Shown here in pieces: positions 35,301 to 50,300 of a stretch of 64,000 bases of DNA. Under the pieces are notes generated by a model. That model saw only the letters and a list, made by a program, of their open reading frames with translations. It was not told the origin of the DNA and did no database searches. Source of the stretch: Istiophorus platypterus (taxonomy: Eukaryota > Chordata > Actinopteri > Istiophoriformes > Istiophoridae); the NCBI GenBank assembly GCA_016859345.1, contig CM029119.1, positions 7,663,912 through 7,727,911 of the forward strand. The letters are read 5' to 3'. The position numbers and the translations under genes are program-made. Position 1 is the first letter of the stretch. Every line of letters starts with the position of its first letter.

Positions 35301-38300
35301 TTGCAAGCAGTAAAAACCAAACTACGAGCTGAAAGACACTATAAAGGTCCTAACAGCCGAGGGGAACTGCAGAGTCTGGTGATAGATCTGTGCGTTTGGC
35401 ATTAACAGCAACTCCCTTGATATTACACATAGTAAACAGTTGCCAGTGTAATGTAATAATATTGGTTAGAGCAGCTTTAAACGTAGTAAGGGGGCTGTTT
35501 GGTTACGAAAATGATAGCCAACCCCAGCCTAGACCACCCCTCCATTGGAGACACTTGTCACGGACGTGACACCCCCATCTGCGGTTAAGGAAGAGGAGAC
35601 AACTTGAGACCTCTGGCTCAGAGGAAGAGGCGGGCTCCACCGGGAGGATACAAACTGCTCTCGCCTCTCACTCTGCTTTGGTGAGAGGCTCCAAAATACA
35701 GTATGAATATTAAACAGGCCTGTCATGTGGGCTCTCCTGCTTAGGGGAGGATTTAAGATTTAGGATTTTCGCACTCAGCAGGAGCTGAGACGTGAGGTGT
35801 GCGATTATTGCGGTGCCGAGCTGACACTCTCCATCTCATGCGCAGATTATTTATTGTTGCCACCCCGAAGTCATCATCAACATTCCCAAATCTTTTTGTG
35901 AGCTTGCAACATCCACCAGTACACTGCAGTGTAGACAGTAAAAATCATGTACTTTGTATATAAGTATGGGTCAACTTCACACTCAAGGCTATGCTCTATC
36001 TACTGCGGTATAATCCCCAATGCAGCTCAGAGAACTGAGTCTCTCTGTCAAGCCAAACTTGCTAAACCATTACTGTTACTCCAGGCTGACTCCAAGCTAT
36101 TGGTCAACTTTGTATTTTTCAGAATCTCCAGGATTAGGTGCAGACAAGGGATGGTAAGCTGATCCGAGACCAGAGTCTGACAGCCCTTGAGGCTGGGCCG
36201 CTCTGCAGCCACTCCGTTGGAGGCTGCGCCAGAGAACAGCAAATGCTGCAATAAAAAAGAAAAAAAAAAAAGAAAACGAAAAAGAATAAGAAGCCTCTAA
36301 TCCTTGGAAAATGTGGCGAATCTAAACGCTAAATTGCAGGCTGTAAAACCAAAACAATAAGCTGAGAGATGCTGAAAGTTCTGTAAAGCCAAGGGGCCCT
36401 GCAGAGTCAGGTGGTGATTCTCCGTGGGTTCATCCCTGCAAGTGACCCTTTTCACATTACACATAGTCATCTGACTCAATATCAATGTAAAAATACTGAT
36501 TACAGCAGCTTTAAAGCACAGATGCCACATTGAAAACATGTCGAGTTCTTCAAGGCTTTAGTCAATAGTCAGAAACCACAAAGTCAGGAACCCAAAATCA
36601 CCACTACATATCACCTACTCGGATTCCAAAAGATTTCCGACCCAAGACATTTTAAGGGAGCCTAAAGGATGGCAGGAAACATTGATATGCACTGAGTTAT
36701 GAGTTGCATTTCTTGGCTGGTCAGCCAATAAATTACTCTAGAGAGGGCAATTAAAGGACAATGAATGTTTATTTATTCAAGTGATTTAGTCAGTATTGTG
36801 TACAAAGAAAAACTGGCAACCGAGCACTGCGCTTTTATCCATTTATTCAGTCTATTGCTACAAGCTATGAGGAAAGACGACCCTAACCACCCATATTTAT
36901 TTTGTCATGTTTCATTATTAGAGATGAGAGAATCTGTAAGATAATTTTTTTTTAATTCATTCGGATTACTGTTTTTTTAGCTGTCTGTTCTCATAAAAAA
37001 AGTAAAACATTTCAATGGAAAACCAGTCCTCTGCCAGAGCTCAGAAGACAGTATCAGGTAATGGAAACCTGTAACCGCGGATTCTGTGGGACAGTTGCCT
37101 TTTAGGTTCATGTTGCTCTATCTGTACACACTTGCCTCGGACAGATCTATCCTGTATGCATTAAATCTCATGGCCTTGCACGGAGATGTGCTGTAGTCAG
37201 CACTCCTGTAGTCGCAGATCTGCCTCTGTTGGCTAATAAACTGGGGAAATGCCTGATCAGATTTATTTACTGAGCATGAATAAAGAGAGTGGGAGATTGA
37301 TGGAAAAAGTGCATGAGTGGGTGCATGGGGAATGGTGATGCACAAGACACACTAAAGTTGCAATCATGCTATCAGAACTACAGTTTTTTTTTTTCTCTCT
37401 GTTAAACTAACTTATAATGATGGAGCTGTTTGAGGAACCGTTATCTGACCGGTCTTACTGGAAGAAACAAACTACAGAAGGAGATATGCTGGAGTTCATT
37501 TTGGCTAGTAACACGGTTGACCCTGTAAAAATAATTGCAATTTTGTTTCACATATGTTCAATATACACATGGCATCATTAATATGTTTCTCTATGTAGCA
37601 GTGCAAATAACAATTCTTTTGCAATCATTTTTGGAATGATCTAATCAATGACTTGGTCTACTAAATGTCAAAAGATTGTGAAAAAGCCCATTATTTGAGA
37701 GTTGGCTGACATTTGTTTAATAAACATGTAATTTAATGGGGATTTCATTTTTGGAATAACACAATAAATGACTTCAGTAATTTCTTGATTATCATATTTT
37801 TGTAAATGAATCTTGTAGCAAAAGACACAACATCAGCCTCAACAGCAGCCCTGGCTTTATGTATGAAGGGGAAATATTTGATTTTGTAAAGCAACCTTTT
37901 TGGTTTTGGTATATGAGCAGACAGTTTGGAGGTGACTGGAGGAAAAATGTAAATGTCTGGTTGACTCAGCTGGGGCCTGACCATCTGTCACATGGTCTTT
38001 TGTGTTCTTTACAGTCTATTTGAAAATCTCATTGCTTCAAATGTCATTTAATAGAGTGGTGCCCATTTCAAAGCCTCATTTAAACCATAATAGTGCTGTC
38101 AGACTGGGGGAGCTCTATTAAAGATATTTTCCACCTTGGAAGGAGACAGCCACCTCAGTGTCATCCAGACAGCAAAAGATAAGGGAAATATCACCTTCGC
38201 CACCAATGCTTTCCTTCAAGTGGAGCAGCATGACTTGCAATCAGTCCTCATCCAATCTAGCATCTTCATCCATCTCCTTGTGCCCTGGTGGAGTGTTGGT

Positions 38301-41300
38301 GGGAGGGGATGAAAACCCTCAGATGATAAGAAGGGAAAGACAGAGTCTGTTAAGTTTTACTTATCTGTGGCGTCAAGCTGTGAAGGAGCATCCCAAACTG
38401 TCAGCATCCTCAAAGCGACAAAACACAACACACCTGTGCTCCTGCGCCTCAGTCAAAGCAGATCATTAGATGAAGAACTTCAATGAGGAAAACACAGATC
38501 CAGAGTGGAAACACAACATAAATCAGGACCTCTCTTGTTTACATATACAAAAGAACAACAAACAAAAAAACCCCACAACGACAACACCCCCATTCCAGTG
38601 CGGTTGATGCCAAGCTCTGGCCTGGAGGAACAGATACAATTCATCAGTTTCACAGTGTGCCAGTATGGCCACTGTAAACAAACCCTGCACTTGGTTACTT
38701 AAGAAACGATCCTGTTTATTCTAATAGGTTTCTTCCCCGTCCATATTTGCCACATGGGGAAAAATATGATAATATTTATACTACCCCGGAGCCCAGGGGG
38801 CATCAAGAAAAATCAATGAGCTCCACAAGTCACATCCTCAGAGCTGCTGAGAGGAAACTGCTCAGCACCAGCAATCAGGGAAAGGTATAATCAGATCTGA
38901 TCTTGGTTTGTGTGAGTATACGAGCAAGCATATAATGGAGGCAAAGAGACAAAATTTAGAAATTAGAGACAGTATACATCCAGGGAGAGCGTATTGTTTA
39001 TGCCATAAGGAGAGCTGCAATACAAAAAAATTAATTCTTATCACATCCAGAGCAGTTTTCACTCATGACTGCTTTTCAGCGAACAAGCACAATAGCCAAC
39101 CTTGGATGGAAATTGCTCAAATTCATCCAACATCCCGGTGAAAAAGGGCAGGAAATCACTTCCTGTGTTCAAGGTTATAAAGCTATAGTGATGGCTATAG
39201 GGAGCATGATATGCTTCTTCATCAGAGAGCCTTGAAACTAGCCACCAAAGTAAAAGGAATATAAACTGAGCAGAGAAAAAGCCTCCTCTCTAACTCCAAC
39301 AGAGTGCCTAACAAATATTGTTGTACTGGATTGGCTTCACACAGTAGATGAAAATAGACGCTTGTAAACACAGTGGGCTCGTGCCACAAAAATGAGATAC
39401 CTTCAATGAGGCCACATTACAGTAGAAATATTCATCATCCTTGGTGTTGTTATCAGTGAGGCTGCAGGGGCTTGGTTGTAGAGGAAGCGAGCTCGGTGTC
39501 ACCCACGAAGAGTTGACTGTGGGGTGAGATGGGGGAGTGGGGAATTACCATAATCATGCTGGCAGGCTCTGCAACGCACCAAGGTCACCCTGCCTCCTCA
39601 GTGCTCAGTTCAGCTCAGCACCAGGGGAGTACGTCAGAAACACGGGACCAGACGCTTCAGCATCACACGCAACACCAGGGTTCGTACACATTTAGCGGTC
39701 TGCGGCTAAGGCCGGCTACAATGACTGAAATATGACCTTGCATTCGGATGATGCTATACGGTCACAGCCAAACGCTCCACCATCAGGCCTTCAAAGTAAC
39801 AGCAAGCAGGAAATAATTGGTATTCAGCTGACAGAAGTGACACAAAGATGACTATACAGCTCTCCTAGTCCGGAACACGCCGCCTACTGACTAAAACTTT
39901 TACCAGGTTCGCCTCGAGGCGATCACGTCAGTGTTGTTAAATATCTCTACTCCAGTGCTTGTAGTGAACCAGAGCCAAAGTCAGAGAGTCAGAGACAGAG
40001 TCCCTCCCCCTGGCACTGAGTGTGATTCATCCAGCGCTCTGTTCCTCTCTCCTTTTCTGCCCTCTCTGTTTTTGTTTTTTTGTTTTTTTTTTATCTCCAT
40101 CTCTCTCCCATTAACATAGTTTGTCTTTTGTTTGGCAGTGTCAGTTTTTCTGACTCAACTTTGCTCCGAGAAAAACTCCCATTTTACCAAAAAAATCCCA
40201 TGAATTTTTCTTAAAATCAGGTAGTCTGCTTGTAGTAACTTTCTTAAGAACCACCAGGAATACATTTAAAAAAATTTTTTTTAAACACAGTTCAGTAGTT
40301 TGTTGGATCATGTGTGAAACCCTGTATGTATTGGCTGTCTAAATTATAAAGTATATAAATAAATACAGTTCTTGTATTGATAGGTTTATTTTCCTTACAA
40401 AGCTGTATTGGATTAGACCATAAAATATTAACATATCAAATTTCACTAAGCACTTCATAAACCACTAAAAATTTTGTCTGACAAAAATATCTTATCTCAC
40501 CATCCAATTATCAGCTTTTCCTGAGCTTAGACAGACCGCGAGATGTGTCAAAGGCTCCGGAAAAAGCTAGTAAGTGGACTTGAGTTATGACTTTTCTTGT
40601 CAAATCAACGTCTCTCCAAGGCCAAGAATGAACTTTCACTATCCAATAACAGTCTCTTTCTGATTTTTCAAATAAAACAGTGTATTAATGAAAAGTTTTA
40701 AAACTTAAAGTGCATTTTAAAAGACATTTTCTATAGTAACATACCTCGTTATCACACAGACAATTTAAGAATAATTTAAGAACAAAAATGAACACCTAGT
40801 GAATCAAACCTATTAAGTCAATCTGTTACCAAAATTGGAAATCTTTCATCAAGGTAGTAAAGCTCATTTTTAAAGCTCAATTACTCAGTTGAATATATTG
40901 ATTCTAATGTTGTAGATTCAACCCCAAAGCTGTATTTCTACGCTTTTGGGATTTCAGTGGAATAGTGTAACTTGGAGCTTGTGGGCCTCCACCAAACACT
41001 GAATATCAGAAAACTGGGTGATGGACAAAGTCACTTTCGGCGACGTACCAAGGCACTCTATTCACTGGCAGCAGAAATAATCATATTTACCCTGCCTAAA
41101 TATGTGCAGCGTGCTTTTATAAAGCATCAATCAGTTACATAAAAGGACTGTGAAAACTTTAGAATAACACAGGCAAAAATTATCCTGAAAACCTGCAGTC
41201 ATTTACAAACTGAATAGGCTTTTATTAGCGTGAGAGAATGCAGAAACAATTATCAGGCTAAATTTGGAGCAACAATAAAGCAAGTCTCATGGCCACGACA

Positions 41301-44300
41301 GGAAGCTGACACCACCGCCGTTCTGCCTGATATCAGAACAACATTAATCAACTGCCGAAGGATAAAACCTTACATGCAATTTGGCGTGAAGTTTTTAAGT
41401 AATGACAAAATCGACTGCCTTGCAACGATGAGGTTACACCGACATGCAGCCATTTATCCCATTTCCATTACAATTTCCCAACAGGGCAAAAATGACACCA
41501 GTCCACATGTCTCTTTCTCCTCTTGACTGAGGACACCAATGAGCACTGTGAGCACAGAGCTTTCTAACTCTGGCTGGGCAGTCAAATATAGTAACAGCCT
41601 TTTTTTTTTTTTTTTTTTGAATGGCGCCTCGGCACAACAAGGAAAAATCCTCCTGTATAATTCAAATCATACACTCCATAGGTGCTGCAGCAGCCAATAG
41701 GAGGGGATCCACAGGCCCTTAAAGTGCTTAGGTACAAATTGAAACCTCTCACAGTTTCTGCTCGAGTTTCTCAGGTTCATCTATAGGAATTTTAAAACCT
41801 TTGTTTATCTAGGAACAGTTGAGGAGGAGGTATTTAAATGATTTACGTAAGTAAAAGTAGAAATACCACATAATAAAGAATAGTCCATTACACGTGAAAG
41901 TCTTGCATTCAAATTTGCACTTCAGTATTGAGGTAGCAATGCAGCTGAAACAGTAAGTCGATTAAAGGAAAGTTGATCGACCGAAAAAGCGATTTTGATA
42001 ACAGATTAATCATTTCAGCCATTTGAAATGATGTCAATTATTCTCTTTTTCCAGCCTCTAAAGAGACAAGATCTGCTGCTTATCACTGTCAAATGACAAT
42101 TTAAGGGATTTAATATTAACTACTTCATATACAATAACGTCAGGTGATATGATCTATAACCATGCATCATATCTTATAGGCTGATCATGTGTTTTGTATG
42201 TAAAAATCTTATTTTGCAAAGTAACTAGTAATTATAGCTGTTAAATAAATGCAGTAAAATAAAAAGTACAATATATCCCTGGCAACACAGTAGAACAGAG
42301 AGACACTGAAATACTTAATGAATTACAAGTACCTCATATTGTATTTAAACACAGTAACTGGGTAAATTTACTTTCCACCACTAGGAAGAATCTTCTTTTT
42401 TAGCATCACCCTGCTCCTACTCACACCGTTACTCTCACATTCACACCTGGAAGTTACCCAGAACAACAACATTTTATCTGTTGCCCACTGAGCATCCCCC
42501 ACTGGAGCTGATTGAGGTTAAAGGCCTTGCTCAGGGGCACCACAGCAGAGATTACACAAGGGAGATGTGAGTGCCCTTCTGTGAAACCTTATTTGGAGAG
42601 GCGACTGTGAAATATATCATAACTGGAAATATTTCGAATACAAGGATATACTGCTTTTGAAGGATGATCTCTGTTTACCGTAGCTAAGTGTGATGAGATG
42701 TTCTGTTATGGTACATATATAATTATAGTTTCAATTTTTTTATTACTTGTTTTTCATTCGCGTATGTATTTTATTTTAATTTCTAATATATTTTTTTATT
42801 GCATTATGTGTGTATCTGCTTTTATTAAAGCCCATCTGGGCACAAGCGTCACAAATTATATGCTTTGATTTGTCAAATTATTCAGCTCAGTGAAAATTCT
42901 AAGATTACAGTAGTATTCAAAAGTTTTGGCGAGCTACGTAATTTTTTGATTTTTGAAGTGAGAGGAAGTGAATGCAACCACAGCAGCAAACAGGTGTTAC
43001 AAATGAGCCTTTCTTCAAATGTTAATGCACTGCTACTATCTATTTTAAGGGCTTACAAAATAGGAAAACAAAGCAGTAATTTGGAACATGGAAAAGTTTG
43101 GACACTCCCCATTTAGCATATATCACAGAAACAGGGCTTGTAGCAGCTAAGGGTCTTTCTATTCTTGATTTGGGAATTTTCAGCCACTCCTCCTGCAAAT
43201 AACTTCAAGTTTTGAGATATTTTGTGCTGCCATACACACACAACATATTGGAGATCTACTCACAGATTTTCCATGATGTTCAAGTCAGGGGGCTGTGAAG
43301 CCTGTTATAAAAGCTTCATCTTGTTGTTATGGCAGATTTTGAGGTGTGGTTTGAATCACCGTCTTGTGACTGCAGGACATCCGCATCCAGAATTTGCTGA
43401 TATTTATTGCGATGTATTCTTCCCTCTATCCATGCAGCATTTTGTCCTGTGCTACTGGCTGCCACACAGCCTCGAAAAATGATATTTTCAGCTCCATGCT
43501 TAACCATTGACAAGATGTTCATTTCATTGTATGCTATTCATTTTGTTCCCTAGAAACACGCATTTGATGATTGTGGCCTAAGACCTTGTTTGTAACTTCA
43601 TCTTTCCACAGCATTTGCTACCAAAATGAGTCTGGCTTATCAACATGTTGCTTTACATACTTCAGACATTAACTTTTGTGCGGAGGTCGCAGGGGATGTT
43701 TCCTTCTGACGATTCTTCTATGTAAACCCTGTCTGCGCATCAATGCTGTCCAATCCTGTGTCAGCGCAACCTTCCTCTCCTTTGCCTGCTTTGCCCTTAC
43801 AATTTATCTGAGAGTTTTCTTGGTCTTCCAGGTCTTGTCTTTAATTCCACAGTTCCCCTTAACTGTTATATCTTACTGACATTTCGAACAGAAGAAATTT
43901 CAAGCTGGAAGCGCTTCGATTTCTTTCTTATAGCCTTCCCTCCTTTGTAGAGATAAGTTGGCTTCATTTTCAGATCATCCATTTCTTGAGTCAGTTGTTC
44001 GAAGGAGCCCCTGCTTGTTGAGAGCTAGCGCAAACTTTGAAGAGTCAGGTAATTATTATGGAAGTCTTATCCACTGACACATGACTGCAGAATCAACTTT
44101 GGCAGGCAGCAAAGAGTAGAAAAAAATCATTGTAGGATATGTCAATACAGACACCCTGAAGCTCTACCAGGGCTATGAGGAAAAACATGGTATTTTGGCA
44201 CCTGTAGGGTCCTGAAGCACACACAGAAGCTCAAGTAGAAAAAAAGAACGGAGATGGATGACAGAATCCCTGCTGCTTCATCTTTAATGTGGAGCTAGCT

Positions 44301-47300
44301 GAAATGTTGAAAATCACTCAACATGTTACATTCACTTCTTCACTATAGTCTGAAATCCGGACTGATTCTGTTATTGTTATGAAATATGATATTCGAGTAG
44401 AACTCTTCAGCCACTTTTAAGGCAATAGAGCCATGAAGGATTAGTGAGTGGACGCAAAATGAGTACAGACAAGGTCCAGCGTCTCTGTGAACAGCACTGC
44501 CACTACTTTATTTCAAGAGGGTGCACTACATCATTGGAGCAGTTCAGCGAAGTGAAGATCTGGCTGTATACAAGATTTACAGATGTGTATATAATGCGAT
44601 CTGACCTACGTAAATTAAAACCTTGAAACTAATTTCTTTTTTTTTTTACATTGCAAAGCTTATTTGTTTCGAGATAGTGCTGTAGAAAGGTGTGTTTATG
44701 AATGTGAGATATGTATAACCTTGAGAATAGTTTTATACTTTCACAGTATTTGAGTCATATTGAGAAAGAAAAGTCTTTCTTTTCGCTTTGAAATGAAGCC
44801 CTGCTGTGCAGAAATTCTTGCACTGAGTTAAGGAACACGCATACAGGCACAATACCTGCAGCACATTGCTCCATAAATGCACCCACTGAGTGCAGCTATA
44901 ACCTAAAAGCTCCGCTGCTCTACAAAAATAACAAGCAACATGCGTGCAAGAGCTGAAAGCAACAACCAACATGATTGAACTCATGAGCTAGAATAATACT
45001 GCATGAATATAAACATGAGACGGCCATGGGCAACAAAATGGGGGAGAGAGGAAAAATAAAGAATTTCATTGAGTAATCTAAAGCACTGGGCTATTTCTAA
45101 CATCCTCAAGCAATCAGAAGTTTACAGAGACTGAGGGAATCTGGCAAAATGCAAAGTGTGAGGCTGGGAAACACCATGTAGAGCCAGAGTCTGTGTGCAC
45201 AATCAGACACATACATATTTAGTGAAAGGAAGAATGGGTGGCTGTAAGGAGGTACATGAACAGATGGATCCTTTATTCCAGATAGCTATACCTATCAAAC
45301 TATCCATAGAATCTTATTTTTTCCCATTTTGGTTCATTTATTTACCAAGAAACCGATGTAAATCAAAACAAAACCAAACATGGGCAAATATAAAAATAAA
45401 TCCATAAATCTCATAACATTTGACCTAGATCCTAGCACCTAGCAGCGGTGTTAGGATCTACTTAGGCACAACGGTGCTTCAAGCCAAATGCTCTTAATGA
45501 CAATGATAATATGCAGATGTTTTTAGCAGTTTTTGATGTTGAGCATGTCCACCATTTTATTTTGTTGTGAATTTGGCAAATGTAGCAAATGCTTCAATTT
45601 GATAATCAGCATTAAAAGCAAAGTACAGCTGATGGAAATATAATTAGTTTTGCAGGTTTTTAGTCATAAACCAGGCCAATGGAGAAATTTAAATTTTCAC
45701 ATGATGGTGGTGCGAAATGAAAAATTAAGTGATCGCCAGAGATGAACATGAATTGCTGCACCAATATTCTTGGCTATCAATTCTGTAGTTGTTGAGAAAC
45801 TTTGCACTACAAAACACAGATGTCAAACTCAAGGTGGAGTGAATAACATTGATTATCTTGTTACAGTGGCACCTCTTAAGGGGTGGGATACATGTGGCAG
45901 TGAATGAACAGTTTATTCTTGAAGTTGATGTGTTGGAAGCAGAAAAAATGGGCAAGCGTAAGGATATGAGCTACTTTGACAAGGGCCTAATTGTGATGGC
46001 TAGAAGAGTGGTACAGTGCATATCCAAAATGTCAGGTCTTATGGTGTGTTACTGGTTCACAGTGTTTAGTCCCTGATGTGGTCCGAGGTGGAAGGAGAAC
46101 AAGTGAAAGTGAAAGGGTCAAGGGCATCCAAGGTTAGTAATGCACGTGAGGGGAGTGAAGGTTGACCTGTGTGATCCAACCCCTCAGAAGAGCTAGTGTT
46201 GCACAAATGAATGAAAAGCTTAATGCTGGCTATGACAGAAGGCTTTCAGGTCATACAGTGCATCATAGCCTGCTGCATATGGAGCTGCTCATGTGCCTAC
46301 TCTGACCCATCCGGAACTGGACCATGAAACAATGGAAGGTGGCATTGTCCAGTGAATCATATTTTCTTTTATATCATGTGTACCCCAAGTTCTAAGCGTT
46401 TTATTTACCTGGGGAAGATTTAGCATCAGTATGGACTATGGAAAGAGGGCAGGCAGGTGAGGAGGGTGATGCTCTGGGCAATGTTCTGCTGGGAAACCTC
46501 GGGTCCTGGCATTCATGTTGATGTTACTATCATACGTACCACCTTGATAAACATTGTTACAGACCACGTACACCCTCCTATGCTAACAGTATTCCCTGAT
46601 GGCTTTCAGCAGGACAATGTACTCTGCCACAAAACAAAAACTGTTGAGGAATGGTTTGAGAAACAAAGAATTTGAGATGTTTACTTGGCCTCCAAAGTTC
46701 CCAGATCTCAATCGGATCGTGCGTCTGCAAGATGTGCTAAAAAACAAGTCAGATCCATGAAGGACTAATCAAGCAACTTACAGGATTTAAAGGATGGTCT
46801 CAGTGTCTGATACCACAGGAGTCTATCTCTCAAATGGTTTTGAGCTGTTCTGGTGGCATAAGGAGGACCTATAATATATTATAGGCGGTTGTAATGCTGT
46901 GGCTGAGCGGTGTATATTCCTCCTGTCTATATTTCAGAGAGAAATCAAATAGAAACCATATTCTCCTTTTAATTCATGGCCTTCTACATCACAGAAGGGG
47001 TATAATTCTAAGACTTACCGTGCAGAAAAAGTCTAAATCAATCAATGCTGTCCTCTCCACCAGTGCACCCCAGTACACCAACTAATGACTCTGAGTGTAT
47101 TTTGAAAACCTCCTGATGTGGCCAAAGCCCAGGTGGTGGGCTTTTGTTTGACGTCATACCTGGAGGGAACAATGCAGTCTCTCGACTCCCGACTGAGCAG
47201 GCTTGTCCCTCGTCATTAACCCTGAGGCCCCCATAGCCTCCTCCGTAACTCCAAACACACAGATAATTACATATACAGAGTCTCAGTTCATTTCCCAACT

Positions 47301-50300
47301 TGCTTTCTAATGGACCACTTTCTTCAAGAATCAGGAGGTGAAAATTTGAAAGTCATCTGTCATCCTGTGACCATCAGGCAACTCACCCCTTTCTCACACT
47401 TCAGGAGGAATTTGGCTGATTTCTTCTTTTTTTTCCTCTTTGGTCTGACTGAAGATGTGGAAATTAAAAGGTACTGACTCCAACTGTCATGATAATGATT
47501 GAGTTTTTACCGACTTTTCTGTTTTGAAAAGTAAAAAAAATTCAGATTTTATTCCAGACAGTTACACATAGTTTCTGATTTGACTTGTACTATAGAAAGT
47601 AAATTTTTGATCACTACGATGTAACTCAAGCACAGAAATTCTAGTGAACGCAATTTGACTCCAGACTCTAGGGGTACAAATGTCAGCATACATGATCTCC
47701 TCGCTGCTTTCTCCTTCGTTTGACTCGAGCTGTAGCTGAAATCTCCAAACATCTCAAACTGCACTCAGACAAGTTCCCCGGAGAAAGACCCTGCATTACT
47801 CTCCCACTTTCCATCTTCCAAGTCCCATGCTCACTTTCCTGCTCTTTCTCTGTCATCATTGATGAAAAAGAAAAAATTCAAAGCTACAGTAATTCATGAG
47901 TGTTAACAGTGTGTGTGCATACGAGTGTGGGTCTGATTTTTACAGGGCACGAGGAGTTTGGAGCAGCTTTAACTCCATCTTACTCTTGTATGTACAGAGA
48001 GAGGAAAGGAAAAGAAAAAAAATCATATTTTAGTCACATAAAAAAAAGAAAAATCAGGTTACTAAAAATTAATGAATATAACTCAATATGAATTCAGCTA
48101 TTGCTCACGACAATATTCAAATAATGGTCAGCAAGAGATTTAGGAGATCCAAGAAATAAATCCTTCCCAGTGAAGATGAAAGGGAAAAGAGGTTTATACA
48201 GTGGTTTTGATACGCCTTCTGCAAATACGCATTAACAGCAAAAACTGCAGTGAGAAACCACATCCGGCAATCAGTGCGGATTTAAAATTCCCAATCTCGA
48301 TACTGGCTTGGAGGAGGGTGAAAGCTAATGAGGTTTCTTGTCAACAAAGACTCTAGTGCTACAGTCCGACCTCTTGACACCGTGAGTTACTCCACTACTT
48401 TCGGTTTTGTGGCCTCCATTTTTCAATTTTTTTTTTAAAAACGGCTGAACAACTAGCTGAGTCAAGTTCATCAAAACTATCAAACAAGTCACTCATGGAC
48501 GTCGACTCAAGGACAAGATGCCAACAAACTCAGTCTCTCAAGGCCTGCATTTGCAGCCAATTGTAGTTGTTGATTTTATACAGCAAATATGAGATGCAGT
48601 AAGAAATTCTTTAACTTCATAAATGATGAAGGTACCAATGGACCAAAATCAAAGCATTTTTCTTATCAACAGACAGTACGAACATTATTATTTAAAGAAA
48701 AACAAACAAACAACAATCTAGGTCAGTACAGATATGCACAGACTGGCAAAAACCCAAACAAAGGGCAGAACAGAGAACGAAAGCCTTTTTTGTTTATGTA
48801 GTTTTTTTTTAAAGGACAAGCATAGTTCATATTATTAAACTGTCTGAACACTTTATAAAATATCTAAACTGCTAAAACACTGAATATGGTTCCCCCTCAG
48901 TGTTTTTTTTATTTTTTATTATTGCATCCTCACCCCAAGCTGACACACGCAAGGCACATACACATGCAAATCAATGGTACTGTGAAAATCTGTCATAGAA
49001 GTGTACATTAAATAACTAACAAATGACTAACACTGATGTAAAATATTTGACAACCAATATGAATATTAAGTTAAATAATCACAGTTACGACAGTTTTAGG
49101 CTCTGTTGCTTTGCTTTTGAATGTGGAAGAACATTGTTAAAAATGCATAGTAAAGAAATGTTGCGTTTCCGCTGACCCTGTCGTACAGCAATCCATGATG
49201 CTGCAACACTCCCTTCAGGAACCACTGGTTTACATTATAATACATTTATTTTTGAAAGACACTCACCGGCCAGCACTCCTGCCATGTAAAGCAGACTTAT
49301 TCGTAAGATGCCGTGGACCATCTCTAAAGGAACACCAATCATAAGCTGCAGTAAAGCATTGAACCCCAGCTGCTCCAAACTGAGGAGAGAGCACAAAAAG
49401 AAAACAAGATTCAGAAGGTGGCAAGAGATTTTTGTCCCACCTCTGATTCCATCTCATCGGCAAGGACCAACCAGATTTGAACTAAATCATAAATCCATAT
49501 GTGGTAAGTGGAGGTTCTTAAACATACCCAACGTGCATGAACATGTAGCTGAAGAAGCGCCAGACTTGTGCGCGATGGCCAGGATGGTAGACCAGGGGGC
49601 TCTTCATGAAGTCAGGCTGATAGGTCTGCAGTACCCACTTGTTTAGCATGATGCCATAACACATGAACACGATAATCTGCAACCGAGATTCAGAAATGAC
49701 ACCAAACATTCAGTTTTTGCTCACATACCCATTACACACTCTCTCTGCAGACTGCTGTTACAAAAGGTGGAAATTGCACTGCAAACAAAACCCACTATGC
49801 TTTATGAAAGACACATGATGTTTCCTTCTTTTTTTGTATTCCTCGGCTGATGCTTATTAGACTTGTGGAGACAATTACTGCCCACAGAAAAAACACGACC
49901 CATCTGGTTCAATTCCATTAATTTCTTTTCATTGGATAATGACTCATTGTCTCAGTAAATTAAAATGAACGTGAACCATTATTATCACATCCTCATTGTC
50001 ATTACAGACCATTCAATACCATTTGGAGGCATTATAAGAGCACTCGGTTTTCTTTCCTGAGAATTATGATGATTTCAGGGGAAATTATGAAGTTTTGTTG
50101 AGAAACTGTGGATTATCTTTGACACTTAATCCCAAACCACTCAGCTGTGGTCCTGGATGGCTTCTGTGTTGGGGGTTTTCTTTTTTTTTAAATGAACATA
50201 ATAGGTCACTGAAAGCTGCTTTGGTGACCAGGCTGCTTATTGACCTTGTTTCCAAGTTCCAAAATTGGTGACTGAAAGAAAAAAAAAAAAAGAAAAAAAA

